Shown here piece by piece: positions 1 through 9,038 of a DNA stretch of 64,000 nucleotides. The first letter of the stretch is position 1, and every line of letters starts with the position of its first letter. Below the pieces are notes generated by a model that was not told the DNA's origin, made no database searches, and saw nothing but the letters and a program-made list of their open reading frames with translations. Source of the stretch: Pseudomonadota bacterium (GTDB lineage Bacteria; Pseudomonadota; Gammaproteobacteria; Burkholderiales; Burkholderiaceae_C); assembly GCA_963205335.1 (NCBI GenBank), contig CAUJIM010000067.1, positions 18,955 through 82,954 on the forward strand, given 5' to 3'. Position numbers and translations under genes: made by a program.

Positions 1-1
1 C

Positions 2-688
2 GCCAGCCTGGACGCGGCCGTCAATGGCGCGGCGTTTGCCATTTTTCACAATCAGGGCCAGGCCTGCATTGCGGGTTCTCGATTGATGCTGCACGAAAAA
101 ATCGCCGACGCCTTTCTCGATCGATTCATTCCGTTGGCCCGCAGCATTCGCATGGGCAACCCGCTGGACATGGCGACCGAGATGGGGCCGCTGACCAGTG
201 CTCTGCACCGCGACCGGGTGCTGAGCTACGTGGACGTGGCGCGCGGCGAGGGCGGCGAGGTGCTGGCGGGCGGCAAGGCGCCGGCAGGGGCGCTGGGCGG
301 AGGCTGTTATGTCGAGCCGACGGTGGTGCGCGTGCGTTCCTGGAAAGACCGGGTGGCGCAAGAGGAAGTGTTCGGCCCCTTCGTCTCGGTGATCACGTTC
401 AGGAACGACGAAGAGGCGATGCAGATTGCCAACGGCACCGAGTACGGTCTGGGCGGTGGGCTGTGGACCAACAACCTGCAGCGCGCGCACAAGTTTGCCC
501 GCGAGATGAAGAGCGGCATGGTCTGGATCAATTGCTACAAGCGGGTCAATCCGGGTTCGCCGTTTGGTGGCGTGGGTGTTTCTGGCTACGGGCGCGAGAT
601 GGGTTTTGATGCGATGCGCGAATACACCCAGGTCAAGAGCGTCTGGGTCAACGTGGATGCCAACCTGCCGCCGTATTTCAGGCGCTGA
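2..688 (+). CDS. Aldehyde dehydrogenase, C-terminal part (5' end outside window)
   Basis: NAD(P)-dependent aldehyde dehydrogenase that oxidises an aldehyde to the acid. The reading frame is open from the first bases, so the N-terminal half lies outside the window. The visible part starts just before the catalytic cysteine: GQACIAGSRL, with the Cys codon at 65-67. The conserved EEVFGPF motif follows, then the C-terminal SPFGGVGVSGYGRE segment. It lies 29 bases before maleylacetate reductase on the same strand, so it probably belongs to the same aromatic-degradation transcript. Its substrate cannot be told from the sequence. The family call is firm. Confidence 0.93.
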   Translation, partial: ASLDAAVNGAAFAIFHNQGQACIAGSRLMLHEKIADAFLDRFIPLARSIRMGNPLDMATEMGPLTSALHRDRVLSYVDVARGEGGEVLAGGKAPAGALGGGCYVEPTVVRVRSWKDRVAQEEVFGPFVSVITFRNDEEAMQIANGTEYGLGGGLWTNNLQRAHKFAREMKSGMVWINCYKRVNPGSPFGGVGVSGYGREMGFDAMREYTQVKSVWVNVDANLPPYFRR

Positions 689-717
689 TCGACCGGCGGT
701 TTCGTGCGGGGTTCTTG

Positions 718-1779
718 ATGCAGTCCTTCGTTTATGTCGCGCAGCCGGCGCGCGTGGTGTTCGGCCAGGGGAGCCTCACGCGCCTGCCGCAGGAAATCGA
801 GGCGCTGGGGGCGCAAAAGGCGCTGGTGCTGTCCACGCCCGAGCAGCGTGCCAGTGCTGAGCGGGTGGCGGGGATGCTGGGCAGCCGCGCTGCCGGGATT
901 TTCGATCGTGCGGTCATGCACGTGCCGATCGAGACGGCCCGCGAGGCGCGGGAGGTGGCGCGCAAGCTCGGCGCGGATTGCGCGGTGGCCATCGGCGGTG
1001 GCTCCACCGTCGGCTTGGGTAAGGCGATTGCACTGGATTCGGGCCTGCCCATCCTGGCCATTCCAACCACTTATGCGGGTTCGGAGATGACGCCGATCTA
1101 CGGCATCACCGAGGCCGGCCTGAAGAAGACCGGGCGCGATTTGCGCGTGCTGCCGCGCACCGTGATCTACGACCCCGAGCTGAGTATGGGCCTGCCCGTG
1201 CCCATGAGTGTCACCAGCGGCATCAATGCCATTGCTCACGCGGCCGAAGGTCTGTATGCGCACGACGCCAACCCGGTGATGGGTCTGATGGCGCGGGAGG
1301 GCATCGCCGCCATCGGGCGGGCGCTGCCGCGCATTCGCCGGCAGGCCCACGATGCCGAGGCGCGCTCGGATGCGCTCTATGGCGCATGGCTGTGCGGCAC
1401 GGTACTGGGCCACGTGGGCATGGCGTTGCATCACAAGCTGTGCCACACGCTGGGCGGTACCTTCAACCTACCGCACGCCGAGACGCACACCATCGTGCTG
1501 CCGCATGCGCTGGCCTACAACGCCGAAGCCGCGCCGCTGGCGATGCAGCACATCGCCCAGGCGCTGGGCACCGGCTCCGCACCGCAGGGCGTGTATGACC
1601 TGGCGCGCGACAACGGTGCGCCCGTGGCGCTGCGCGACATCGGAATGAAGGAGGCTGATTTGCAAAAGATTTGCGATCTGGCGCTGCAAAACCAATACCC
1701 GAATCCTCGCCCGCTGGAGCGGCTGGCCTTGCTGCAATTGCTGCATGACGCCTGGTCGGGCGTGCGGCCACGGCACTGA
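718..1779 (+). CDS. Maleylacetate reductase (iron-type alcohol dehydrogenase family)
   Basis: Predicted to reduce maleylacetate to 3-oxoadipate with NAD(P)H, the step after ring cleavage of hydroxyquinol. The 353-residue protein is the usual family length. GGGS lies at about residues 93-96 and the maleylacetate-reductase motif TTYAGSE at 117-123. His-rich segments further on (GINAIAHAAEG, HHKLCHTLGG) match the family's metal/active-site region. TTG at 715 directly precedes the ATG at 718; I chose the ATG. The matching hydroxyquinol 1,2-dioxygenase and 3-oxoadipate genes lie at 43388-46880, on the far side of the inserted transposon, which supports this reading over a generic alcohol dehydrogenase. 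Confidence 0.88.
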   Translation: MQSFVYVAQPARVVFGQGSLTRLPQEIEALGAQKALVLSTPEQRASAERVAGMLGSRAAGIFDRAVMHVPIETAREAREVARKLGADCAVAIGGGSTVGLGKAIALDSGLPILAIPTTYAGSEMTPIYGITEAGLKKTGRDLRVLPRTVIYDPELSMGLPVPMSVTSGINAIAHAAEGLYAHDANPVMGLMAREGIAAIGRALPRIRRQAHDAEARSDALYGAWLCGTVLGHVGMALHHKLCHTLGGTFNLPHAETHTIVLPHALAYNAEAAPLAMQHIAQALGTGSAPQGVYDLARDNGAPVALRDIGMKEADLQKICDLALQNQYPNPRPLERLALLQLLHDAWSGVRPRH

Positions 1780-1815
1780 TTCTTCAACCACGCAACCGAG
1801 ACACAACCGGAGACC

Positions 1816-3072
1816 ATGATGCACGTTACCCGCAGACACTTCAACCAAGGAATGGCCGCCGTGGCGGCTTCGGCGGCAGCGCCGCTGGTCTGGGCGGCCG
1901 ACACCGTCAAGATCGGCTACGTGTCTCCCCAGACGGGCCCTCTGGCGCCGTTCGGTGAGGCGGACAAGTGGGTCATCGACCAGATGAAGGCGGCATTCAA
2001 GGATGGCGTCGCCATCGGCGGCAAGAAGCACGTGGTGCAGATCATCCTCAAGGACAGCCAGTCCAACCCCAACCGTGCCGGCGAGGTGGCCAATGATCTG
2101 ATTCTCAAGGACAAGGTGGCATTGGTACTGACGGCCGGAACACCGGAGACGGCCAACCCGGTCAGCGATGCCTGCGAACTCAATGAGGTGCCTTGCGTGT
2201 CGAGCGTAGTGCCCTGGCAGCCATGGTTCTTTGGCCGCAAGGGCGATCCCAAGAAGGGTTTTGACTGGACCTTCCACGTTTTCTGGGGGCTGGAGGATGT
2301 GATTGCCGCGTACACCAACGGCTGGAAGAGCGTGCAGACCAACAAGAAGGTCGGTGGCCTGTTCCCTAACGATGGCGATGGCAATGCCTGGGGCGACAAG
2401 GAGCTGGGGTTCCCGAAGCCATTGCAAGAGATGGGCTTTGCCCTTACCGATCCGGGGCGCTTTCAGAATGGCACGCAGGACTTCAGCGCCCAGATTGCGG
2501 CATTCAAGAAAGAGGGCGTGGAAATCGTCACGGGTGTGGTGATTCCGCCCGATGCCAAGACTTTTCTCACCCAGGCCAGGCAGCAGGGCTTCAACCCCAA
2601 GGTGGTCACGCTGGGCAAGGCTCTGCTGTTCCCGGGTGCGTTGGAGGCCTTGGGGGAACTGGGGGACGGTCTGAGCACGGAAGTGTGGTGGTCGCCTTCG
2701 CACCCGTTCAACTCCAGCCTGACGAAGCAAAGCGCCAAGGCGCTGGCTGAATCGTACGAGGCCAGTACCAGGAAGCAATGGACGCAGCCGATCGGCTTTG
2801 CCCACGCCTTGTTCGAGATCGCGGGCGACACGCTCAAGCGCAGCAAGTCGCTCAAGGCGGGAGATGTGCGCGATGCGGTCGCCGCGACCAAACTCAAAAC
2901 CGTGGTGGGCGACGTGGCCTGGGGCGGGCAGGGTCCGTTCAAGAATGTTAGCAAGACGCCCCTGGTGCTGGGTCAGTGGGTCAAGGGCAAGAAGTACAGG
3001 TACGAGCTTGAAATAGTGAACGACGAGACCGCCAAGGAAATTCCCGTGAGTGGTCGGCTCAAGTTGCGCTGA
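1816..3072 (+). CDS. ABC transporter substrate-binding protein (Liv/amide family)
   Basis: Periplasmic solute receptor of a branched-chain-amino-acid-type (HAAT) ABC importer, 418 residues. The N-terminus carries RRHF followed by an alanine-rich segment, with likely cleavage near residue 27 (VWA/AD); it resembles a Tat or Sec signal. The mature start (TVKIGYVSPQTGPLAPFGE) is typical of Peripla_BP_6 receptors. Two ATG codons are adjacent (1816, 1819), with GGAG just upstream. The two ATPases and two permeases follow directly, so this is the first gene of a complete five-gene importer. In aromatic-degradation clusters such importers often carry the aromatic substrate; here that is inference. 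Confidence 0.9.
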   Translation: MMHVTRRHFNQGMAAVAASAAAPLVWAADTVKIGYVSPQTGPLAPFGEADKWVIDQMKAAFKDGVAIGGKKHVVQIILKDSQSNPNRAGEVANDLILKDKVALVLTAGTPETANPVSDACELNEVPCVSSVVPWQPWFFGRKGDPKKGFDWTFHVFWGLEDVIAAYTNGWKSVQTNKKVGGLFPNDGDGNAWGDKELGFPKPLQEMGFALTDPGRFQNGTQDFSAQIAAFKKEGVEIVTGVVIPPDAKTFLTQARQQGFNPKVVTLGKALLFPGALEALGELGDGLSTEVWWSPSHPFNSSLTKQSAKALAESYEASTRKQWTQPIGFAHALFEIAGDTLKRSKSLKAGDVRDAVAATKLKTVVGDVAWGGQGPFKNVSKTPLVLGQWVKGKKYRYELEIVNDETAKEIPVSGRLKLR

Positions 3073-3092
3073 CCGGAAATCGAAACGTTGCC

Positions 3093-3812
3093 ATGGCCAT
3101 CCTCGTACTGCGTTCGGTCTCCAAGCTCTATGGGGCGGTCAAGGTGACCGATGACATCAGCCTGTCGGTCGAACGGGGCGAAACCCTGGGTATCCTGGGC
3201 CCCAATGGTGCGGGCAAGACCACGCTGTTCAACCTGATCTCGGGTGACGTGCCGGTGACCACGGGGCGCATCGAGTACGACGGCCAGGACGTGACCCACC
3301 TGCCGCCGCACCAGCGCTGCCGCCGCGGCATTGGCCGCAGCTACCAGGTGCCGCAGCCGTTCGGCAACCTCAGTGTGTTCGAGAATCTGGTGACGGCGGC
3401 GTGCTTTGGCGCGGGCCGTACCGAGCGCGAGGCCTGGGGCACGGCCGTGCGGGTGCTGGAGCAGACCGGCCTGTCCCGACATGCCAACCAGCGTGCGGGC
3501 TCGCTGACGCTGCTCGACCGCAAGCGGCTGGAACTGGCGCGGGCGCTCGCCACCGAGCCGCAGTTGCTGCTGCTCGACGAGATCGCAGGAGGGCTCACTG
3601 AACCGGAGGCCCAGGCGCTGGTGCAGGAGCTCAAGCGCATCAAGGCCAGCGGCATCACCATGATCTGGATCGAGCACGTGGTGCACGCACTGCTCGCCTT
3701 GGCCGATCGGCTGTTCGTCATCAACTTCGGGCGCTACCTGATCCAGGGAACGCCACAGGTGGTGATGGGCGACCTCGAGGTTCAGCGGGTTTACATGGGC
3801 TTGGGGGTGTGA
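3093..3812 (+). CDS. ABC transporter ATP-binding protein, LivG-like
   Basis: Cytoplasmic nucleotide-binding subunit of the HAAT importer, 239 residues. Walker A is GPNGAGKTT (about residues 36-44) and Walker B is LLLLDEIAGG. The signature region (LTLLDRKRLELARAL) is the degenerate form usual in LivG-type subunits. It starts 20 bases after the receptor gene and ends one base before the next ATPase gene, so translation is probably coupled. Confidence 0.92.
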   Translation: MAILVLRSVSKLYGAVKVTDDISLSVERGETLGILGPNGAGKTTLFNLISGDVPVTTGRIEYDGQDVTHLPPHQRCRRGIGRSYQVPQPFGNLSVFENLVTAACFGAGRTEREAWGTAVRVLEQTGLSRHANQRAGSLTLLDRKRLELARALATEPQLLLLDEIAGGLTEPEAQALVQELKRIKASGITMIWIEHVVHALLALADRLFVINFGRYLIQGTPQVVMGDLEVQRVYMGLGV

Positions 3813-3813
3813 C

Positions 3814-4515
3814 ATGCCGTCGATGCTGCAGACCCATCAGTTGCGCGCTTTTTACGGCGACGCGCAAGCGCTTTTCGGGATCGATTTCGCACTGGACGCC
3901 GGGGAGGTGGTGGCCATCATCGGCGCCAACGGTGCGGGCAAGACGACGTTTCTCAGGTGCCTCACGGGGTTGCTCGCGACGCGGCTTGAAAGCGTCGTGT
4001 GGAAAGGCCACGCCATCGGCGGCATGGCCCCCGGAGACATCGTGCGCCGGGGCATCGCCATGGTGCCCGAGGGGCGGCGGCTGTTCCCCTCCCTGACAGT
4101 GGAGGAAAACCTGCTGATGGGTGCCAAGGCGCAGCGCAAGGGCATGTGGAGCCTACAACGCGTCTATGGCCTGTTTCCCATACTGCAGGAAAAGCGCAGT
4201 CTGCGGGCCACTTTGCTGTCCGGCGGCCAGCAGCAGATGGTGGCTATTGGCCGTGCGCTCATGAGCAACCCCGAGGTGTTGCTGTGCGATGAACTCTCGT
4301 TGGGGCTGGCGCCCGTTATCGTGCGGGAAATCTATGCCGCGATGCCGACCATCACCGCCGAGGGGATGTCGGTGGTGATCGTCGAACAAGACGTGGCTGC
4401 CGCGCGCAATGCTTCCAGCCGGCTGTACTGCTTTCAAGAGGGCAAGGTGGCCCTGGAAGGTGTCGCCGGGGAACTCACCGCCGAGCAGATCAGCCAGGCC
4501 TATTTCGGAATCTGA
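3814..4515 (+). CDS. ABC transporter ATP-binding protein, LivF-like
   Basis: Second nucleotide-binding subunit of the importer, 233 residues. Walker A is GANGAGKTT, the signature motif is LSGGQQQM and Walker B is VLLCDELSLGLAP, all intact. The ATG lies one base after the stop of the LivG-like gene. The LSGGQQQ signature and the length identify the LivF type. It pairs with the preceding ATPase on the two permeases encoded next. Confidence 0.92.
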   Translation: MPSMLQTHQLRAFYGDAQALFGIDFALDAGEVVAIIGANGAGKTTFLRCLTGLLATRLESVVWKGHAIGGMAPGDIVRRGIAMVPEGRRLFPSLTVEENLLMGAKAQRKGMWSLQRVYGLFPILQEKRSLRATLLSGGQQQMVAIGRALMSNPEVLLCDELSLGLAPVIVREIYAAMPTITAEGMSVVIVEQDVAAARNASSRLYCFQEGKVALEGVAGELTAEQISQAYFGI

Positions 4516-4517
4516 CC

Positions 4518-5372
4518 ATGGACGTGCTGATTCAAGGGGTGTTGCTCGGCGGTCTGTACGCCTTGTTCGCGCTGGGCCTTTCGCTGATGTTCGGCGTGAT
4601 GCGCCTGGTCAACGTGGCGCATGGGGATTTCATCGTGCTCGCGGGCTTCGTCGCGCTGTCCATGGTGGCGGCTGGCGCGATGCCGGGGCTGGCGTTGGTC
4701 CTGGTGGTGCCCATCGCGGCCGCCGCAGGGTATGCGCTGCAGCGCTACGTGCTCAACAGCACGCTGGGCAAGGATCCCATGCCTTCGCTGGTCGTGACCT
4801 TCGGGCTCTCGATCGTGGTCCAGAACCTGCTGCAGGAGCTGTATTCGGCCGATCCGCGCTCGATGGAGACGGGTGGATTCAACACCCAGTCATGGGCGTT
4901 GACACCGGATTTGTCGGTCGGTGTCTTGCCGTTGGTCATCCTGCTGGTGGCTTTTGGGGCCACAGCCGGGTTGCAGTGGCTGTTCCAGTCTACTTCGCTG
5001 GGGCGTTCGTTCCGGGCCGTATCGGACGACGGCGAGGTGGCCCAGCTCATGGGGCTGAACGCGCGCAAGGTCTATGCCCAGGCCACCGCGCTGGCGTTCG
5101 GCCTGATGAGCGTGGCGGGCGTGATGCAGGCGATGCGCACGACGGTGTCGCCTGCCGATGGGCCGCTGTTGCTGATTTTTGCCTTTGAGGCCGTGATCAT
5201 CGGCGGCATGGGCAGCTTCTGGGGCACGCTGGTCGGCGCCCTGCTGCTGGGCGTGACGCAGCAGGTGGGTTTTCGGCTCGATCCGGGCTGGGGCATCTGG
5301 GCGGGGCATCTGGCCTTTCTGACCTTGCTGGTGATACGCCCGCAGGGACTGTTTCCCAAGACGATTGGCTGA
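4518..5372 (+). CDS. Branched-chain-type ABC transporter permease, LivH-like
   Basis: Inner-membrane permease of the HAAT importer, 284 residues, with about eight hydrophobic segments. The N-terminal GLSLMFGVMRLVNVAHGDF matches the conserved LivH start, in which an asparagine-valine-alanine-histidine segment follows the first helices. ATG lies two bases after the LivF-like stop. It forms the channel together with the LivM-like protein that follows. Confidence 0.92.
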   Translation: MDVLIQGVLLGGLYALFALGLSLMFGVMRLVNVAHGDFIVLAGFVALSMVAAGAMPGLALVLVVPIAAAAGYALQRYVLNSTLGKDPMPSLVVTFGLSIVVQNLLQELYSADPRSMETGGFNTQSWALTPDLSVGVLPLVILLVAFGATAGLQWLFQSTSLGRSFRAVSDDGEVAQLMGLNARKVYAQATALAFGLMSVAGVMQAMRTTVSPADGPLLLIFAFEAVIIGGMGSFWGTLVGALLLGVTQQVGFRLDPGWGIWAGHLAFLTLLVIRPQGLFPKTIG

Positions 5373-5377
5373 GTTCT

Positions 5378-6391
5378 ATGAATGCTTCCCCTCTGGCGTC
5401 CTACCGGGTCGTGCGAAGCACGCGGGGTACCACCGCGGTGCTGGCCGTCGCCACCGTGCTGGTGCTGATCGCGGTCTCCCTGCCCTGGTGGGGTGAGTCG
5501 AGCTGGATGCGCGAGTTTGTCGAGATCGCCTGCTATTTCATCTTCGCGATGATGTGGAACCTGATGGCGGGTTACGGCGGCATGGTGTCCATCGGCCAGC
5601 AGGCGTTTTTCGGCATCGGCGGCTACGTGATGCTGGCGCTGGGCAATTTCCTCGGCGTCAGCCCCTTCGTCGCGATTCCCATCGGCGGGGTGATGGCCGC
5701 GCTGATCGCGGTACCGGTGTCGTGGGTGGCGTTCCGGCTGCAGGGGGCGTACTTCGCGATTGGTACCTGGGTGATCGCCGAAGTGTTCCGCCTCGCGGTC
5801 GCCAATGTCTCCGCGGTGGGTGGCGGTTCGGGCACCACGCTGACGGCGCTGCGCGGCATTGACAAGGCCACGCGCGAATCCGTCACCTACTGGATGGCGC
5901 TGGTCTGCGTGGTGGCGTCGATCGTGCTGGTCTATCTCTTCCTGCGCAGCAAGCAGGGCCTGGCGCTGCTGGCCATCCGCGATAACGAAATCGCCGCGCG
6001 CTCCCAGGGCGTGGCCGTGGGCAGGATGAAGCTTGCGGTCTACACGGTGGCGGCTTTCGGTGCCGGTGTGGCGGGTGCGCTGTATTTCGTGGGCAATCTG
6101 CGCATCAGCCCGGATGCGGCGTTTCACGTCAACTGGACGGCGTTCGCCATCTTCATGGTGGTGGTCGGCGGCATTGGCCGCATCGAGGGGCCCATAGTTG
6201 GTGCGGTGCTGTTCTGGGCGCTGAACAAGTTTTTCAGCGATTACGGCACTTGGTACCTGCTGGGGCTGGGGCTGCTGGCCATCGTGACGACGATCTATTT
6301 TCGCCAAGGCCTGTGGGGCTGGGCGCAGCAGCGTTGGGGCTGGTCGCTGTTTCCTACGGCGCGTACGCTGGTCCTGACGCGCCAGCCATGA
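5378..6391 (+). CDS. Branched-chain-type ABC transporter permease, LivM-like
   Basis: Second inner-membrane permease of the importer, 337 residues, strongly hydrophobic. GYGGMVSIGQQAFFGIGGYV and the C-terminal GGIGRIEGPIVGAVLF segment are typical of LivM. It follows the LivH-like gene after five bases. Its stop overlaps an ATG at 6388, one of two possible starts for the next small gene. This completes a receptor-2 ATPase-2 permease set. Confidence 0.92.
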   Translation: MNASPLASYRVVRSTRGTTAVLAVATVLVLIAVSLPWWGESSWMREFVEIACYFIFAMMWNLMAGYGGMVSIGQQAFFGIGGYVMLALGNFLGVSPFVAIPIGGVMAALIAVPVSWVAFRLQGAYFAIGTWVIAEVFRLAVANVSAVGGGSGTTLTALRGIDKATRESVTYWMALVCVVASIVLVYLFLRSKQGLALLAIRDNEIAARSQGVAVGRMKLAVYTVAAFGAGVAGALYFVGNLRISPDAAFHVNWTAFAIFMVVVGGIGRIEGPIVGAVLFWALNKFFSDYGTWYLLGLGLLAIVTTIYFRQGLWGWAQQRWGWSLFPTARTLVLTRQP

Positions 6392-6420
6392 ATCGGCCGA
6401 TCACGGAAAGACGCGCAACC

Positions 6421-6747
6421 ATGACTGCCGAGCTGACCGGGCCCATCGCCCACATCGTGACCTGGCGCCTCAATGGCGTGACGGCGCAGGAGCGCAGCGT
6501 GCAGGCGCAACAGGTGGTGCAGGTCTTCGAGGCGGCGCGCGCCGAGATTGCCGGCCTGCTGCGCATGGAGGTGGGGGCTAACGTCATCGACTCCCCCCAG
6601 GCCTGGGACGTGGCGCTTTACATGGTGTTTGCTAGCCACGCGGATTTGCAGGCCTACCAGGCGCACCCAGGACATCTGCGTATCAAGACCTGGATGGCGT
6701 CGATGAAGGCCGACCGTGGTCAGGTGGATTTCGTGATCACCGCCTGA
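6421..6747 (+). CDS. Stress-responsive A/B-barrel (Dabb) domain protein
   Basis: Small 108-residue protein with the Dabb fold start IAHIVTWRL and the family's YMVFASHADLQAYQAHPGHL segment. Dabb proteins are dimeric alpha/beta barrels; some are small enzymes acting on aromatic compounds, and many have no known role. I chose ATG 6421, which has GGAAAG upstream and places the domain at the N-terminus. ATG 6388 would overlap the permease stop and add 11 residues. Its place in the importer transcript suggests a role in the aromatic pathway, but none can be assigned. Confidence 0.75.
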   Translation: MTAELTGPIAHIVTWRLNGVTAQERSVQAQQVVQVFEAARAEIAGLLRMEVGANVIDSPQAWDVALYMVFASHADLQAYQAHPGHLRIKTWMASMKADRGQVDFVITA

Positions 6748-6763
6748 TTTTCTTGATTAATTA

Positions 6764-6777
6764 GTTGCTGCAGCAAC
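6764..6777. promoter_or_regulatory. 14-bp perfect palindrome before the sulfatase gene, candidate MarR operator
   Basis: GTTGCTGCAGCAAC is a perfect palindrome ending seven bases before the sulfatase start codon. MarR-family repressors bind short inverted repeats of this size, and a MarR gene originally followed the sulfatase (now at 41735). The pattern GTTG-N6-CAAC recurs at 36802-36815 before the other MarR-associated operon. Operator function is inferred. Confidence 0.4.
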
Positions 6778-6784
6778 CAAAACC

Positions 6785-7770
6785 ATGCCAAACCAAGTCT
6801 CACAGATCCGGAACGTGCTCTTCATCATGGCCGACCAGTTGCGTTGGGATTACCTGGCCTGTGCGGGGCACCCGACGATACGCACGCCGCACATCGACGC
6901 TTTGGCGGCGCGTGGCGTGCGCTTTTCCAACGCGTTCGTGCAGGGACCCGTCTGCGGCGCGTCCCGCATGTCCACCTACACCGGGCGCTACGTCACAAGC
7001 CATGGCTCGGCCTGGAACTTCGTGCCGCTGTCCGTGGGACAGAAAACGTTGGGCGACCACCTTGCACCGCATGGCGTGTGCTGCGCGTTGGTAGGCAAGA
7101 CCCACGTGGAAGCCGACGCCGAAGGTGCAGCGCGGCTCGGGCTGGACACTAGCAAGAGCCCCGGGTTGTTGGCGATGCAGGGCGGCTTCGAGCCCTACGA
7201 GCGTGACGATGGTATCTGGCCACCGGGCTTCAAGGTGAAGGGCAACCGCTACTGCGACGAGTTGCGCGCCAAAGGCTATCTCGGCGACAACCCCTGGCAC
7301 GACTATGCCAATTCGTCGTTGGGTGAAGACGGGGAACTGCACTCTGGTTGGAGCCTGCGCTGGGCACGAGAACCCGCGCGCGTGGCCGAGGAGGACAGCG
7401 AAACGCCCTACATGACCCGCCGTGCCATGGACTTTATCCGCCAACAGGGTGAGGCGCCCTGGGTGCTGCACCTGTCCTACATCAAGCCGCACTGGCCCTA
7501 CGTGGCACCAGCGCCGTACCACGCGATGTATGGCGAGTCCGACATCCTGCCGGTGCGACGTCACGAGGCTGAGCGCCGGGCGCCGCACCCGGTGTACCGC
7601 GGCTTCATGAACTACACGCCGAGTGTCACCTTCAGCCAGGAAGGCGTGCGCGAGACGGTGATTCCGACCTATATGGGCCTGATCAGCCAGCTCGACGATC
7701 AGATCGGCCGCCTGGTTGCTTTCCTCAAGGAGGTCGGACGTGACCAGGACACGCTGATTGTCTTCACTAG
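6785..7770 (+). pseudogene. Sulfatase/phosphonate-monoester-hydrolase-like gene, 5' part, split by transposon
   Basis: First 986 bases of an alkaline-phosphatase-superfamily hydrolase. The N-terminus NVLFIMADQLRWDYLACAG carries the first metal-binding Asp. VCGASRMSTYTGRY holds the C-x-(A/P)-x-R motif whose Cys is converted to formylglycine in sulfatases and phosphonate monoester hydrolases. The frame breaks after TLIVFT, where an IS5-family end begins at 7771. Joining base 7770 to base 41130 restores TLIVFTSDHGDYLG, with the Asp-His metal ligands, and gives a 529-residue protein. The present gene would make a protein without the metal-binding C-terminal part, so it is inactive. Confidence 0.92.
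7767..7770. repeat. CTAG target-site duplication, left copy
   Basis: CTAG directly precedes the outer inverted repeat of the left IS. The same four bases follow the outer end of the right IS at 41126-41129. Keeping one copy restores the sulfatase reading frame exactly, which identifies this as the target duplication. A 4-bp CTAG/YTAR target is usual for IS5-group elements. Confidence 0.9.
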
Positions 7771-8942
7771 GGAAGGTCTGAACAAGGCGCGAAATTCGAG
7801 CGGCCGGACACGGTGGCCTGTTCGGATCGGCAGATGTCGATTTTCACTCGAGAAACAAGGCGACTCGAGGCGATTCCGCCTCTTTCTCTTGCCTCATGCC
7901 GCTTTCGGACGAACCACTCCCATCATCGCTATCAACTGCTTGCGCGCCATCCACAGATTCGACAAGGCGAACAGCGTCACGACGTGAGCAGTGTTCTTTG
8001 ACAGCCCGCGGAATCGCACCTTCACCAGTCCGAACTGACGTTTGACGACGCGGAAGGGATGCTCCACCTTCGCACGCACGCTGGCCTTGCCGTGCTCCTT
8101 CTTTTTGAGCCGCTCCTTGGCACGGCCCTCCGGCAGCTTGGCCATGTCGCTCGGCCTGGCAGCAATGTTCCATTGCAGGTCCTCGCGGTCCACGCGGCTT
8201 TGAGCGCCACGGTAGCCGGAGTCTCCCCACACCTGCTTCTCCTTGCCGTGCAGCAAGTCGGCAACCTGCTCGACGTCCGCCTCGTTCGCCGCTGTGGTGG
8301 TGACCGTGTGCACCAGCCCACTGTCGGCATCGACTCCGATGTGGGCCTTCATTCCGAAGTACCACTGTTCGCCCTTCTTGGTCTGATGCATCTCCGGGTC
8401 GCGCTCGCCAGCGGAGTTCTTGGTGGAACTGGGCGCAGCAATGATCGTGGCATCGACGATGCTGCCGCGCTTGAGCAACAAGCCCTTGCGCACCAGGTGT
8501 GCGTTCACCGCCTTCAGGATGTCGTCGGCCAGGTCGCTGGCCTCCAGCAGGTGGCGAAAGTTCAGGATAGTGGTTTCGTCGGGGATCGGCTCGGTGAGGT
8601 TAAGACGCGCAAAGCCTCGCAGCGAAGCGATCTCATACAGGGCCTCCTCCATCGCCGGGTCGCTCAGTGCAAACCAGTTCTGCATCAGGTGCACCCGCAG
8701 CATCGACTCCAGCGGATACGGCCTGCGGCCGCGGCCAGCCATCGGGTAGTGCGGCGAAATCACCTTGAGCAGTGCTGTCCACGGCACCACCAGTTCCATC
8801 TCCTCCAGGAAGACCTCGCGCCGGGTCTTCTTCCTCTTGCCGGCGTACTCCGCGTCCGCAAAGCTGATCTGACTCATGGCCTCAGGCTCCTTTGCAATTC
8901 AACGCGCGTGCGGCATCATTGGTGGACTTGTTCAGACCTTCC
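7771..8942 (-). mobile_element. IS5-family insertion sequence, left copy (1172 bp)
   Basis: Complete element with 16-bp terminal repeats at 7771-7786 and 8927-8942 and one transposase gene on the minus strand. CTAG lies immediately outside both ends (7767-7770 and 8943-8946), so it also looks like an independently inserted IS. It is related to, but clearly diverged from, the right copy at 39964-41125. Confidence 0.92.
7894..8877 (-). CDS. IS5-family transposase (left IS)
   Basis: DDE transposase of 327 residues, intact from MSQISFADAEYAG to VRPKAA. The DUF772-type N-terminus (MLRVHLMQNWFALSDPAMEEALYE) precedes the DDE domain, with GSIVDATIIAAPSS around the first Asp and DSGYRGA around the second. 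It reads toward the outer end of the composite, away from the cargo. Its length and sequence match the right-hand transposase over the whole protein, with scattered substitutions. It could supply transposition of both ends. Confidence 0.95.
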   Translation of the reverse strand: MSQISFADAEYAGKRKKTRREVFLEEMELVVPWTALLKVISPHYPMAGRGRRPYPLESMLRVHLMQNWFALSDPAMEEALYEIASLRGFARLNLTEPIPDETTILNFRHLLEASDLADDILKAVNAHLVRKGLLLKRGSIVDATIIAAPSSTKNSAGERDPEMHQTKKGEQWYFGMKAHIGVDADSGLVHTVTTTAANEADVEQVADLLHGKEKQVWGDSGYRGAQSRVDREDLQWNIAARPSDMAKLPEGRAKERLKKKEHGKASVRAKVEHPFRVVKRQFGLVKVRFRGLSKNTAHVVTLFALSNLWMARKQLIAMMGVVRPKAA

Positions 8943-9038
8943 CTAGCGGCCGGCAAAGCAAAGGCCGCAGTTCATCGTTTCGACGGTCGGCAGCGAAAGA
9001 GCGCGCAGACGCCACGACTTGGCGTTGCGACCGCGCAG

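Noticed and set aside
5072..6307. Minus-strand 411-residue open frame opposite the LivM-like gene
   Set aside because: The composition is His/Gln/Arg-rich, as typical for the antisense of a membrane protein gene in high-GC DNA. The plus-strand permease is clear.
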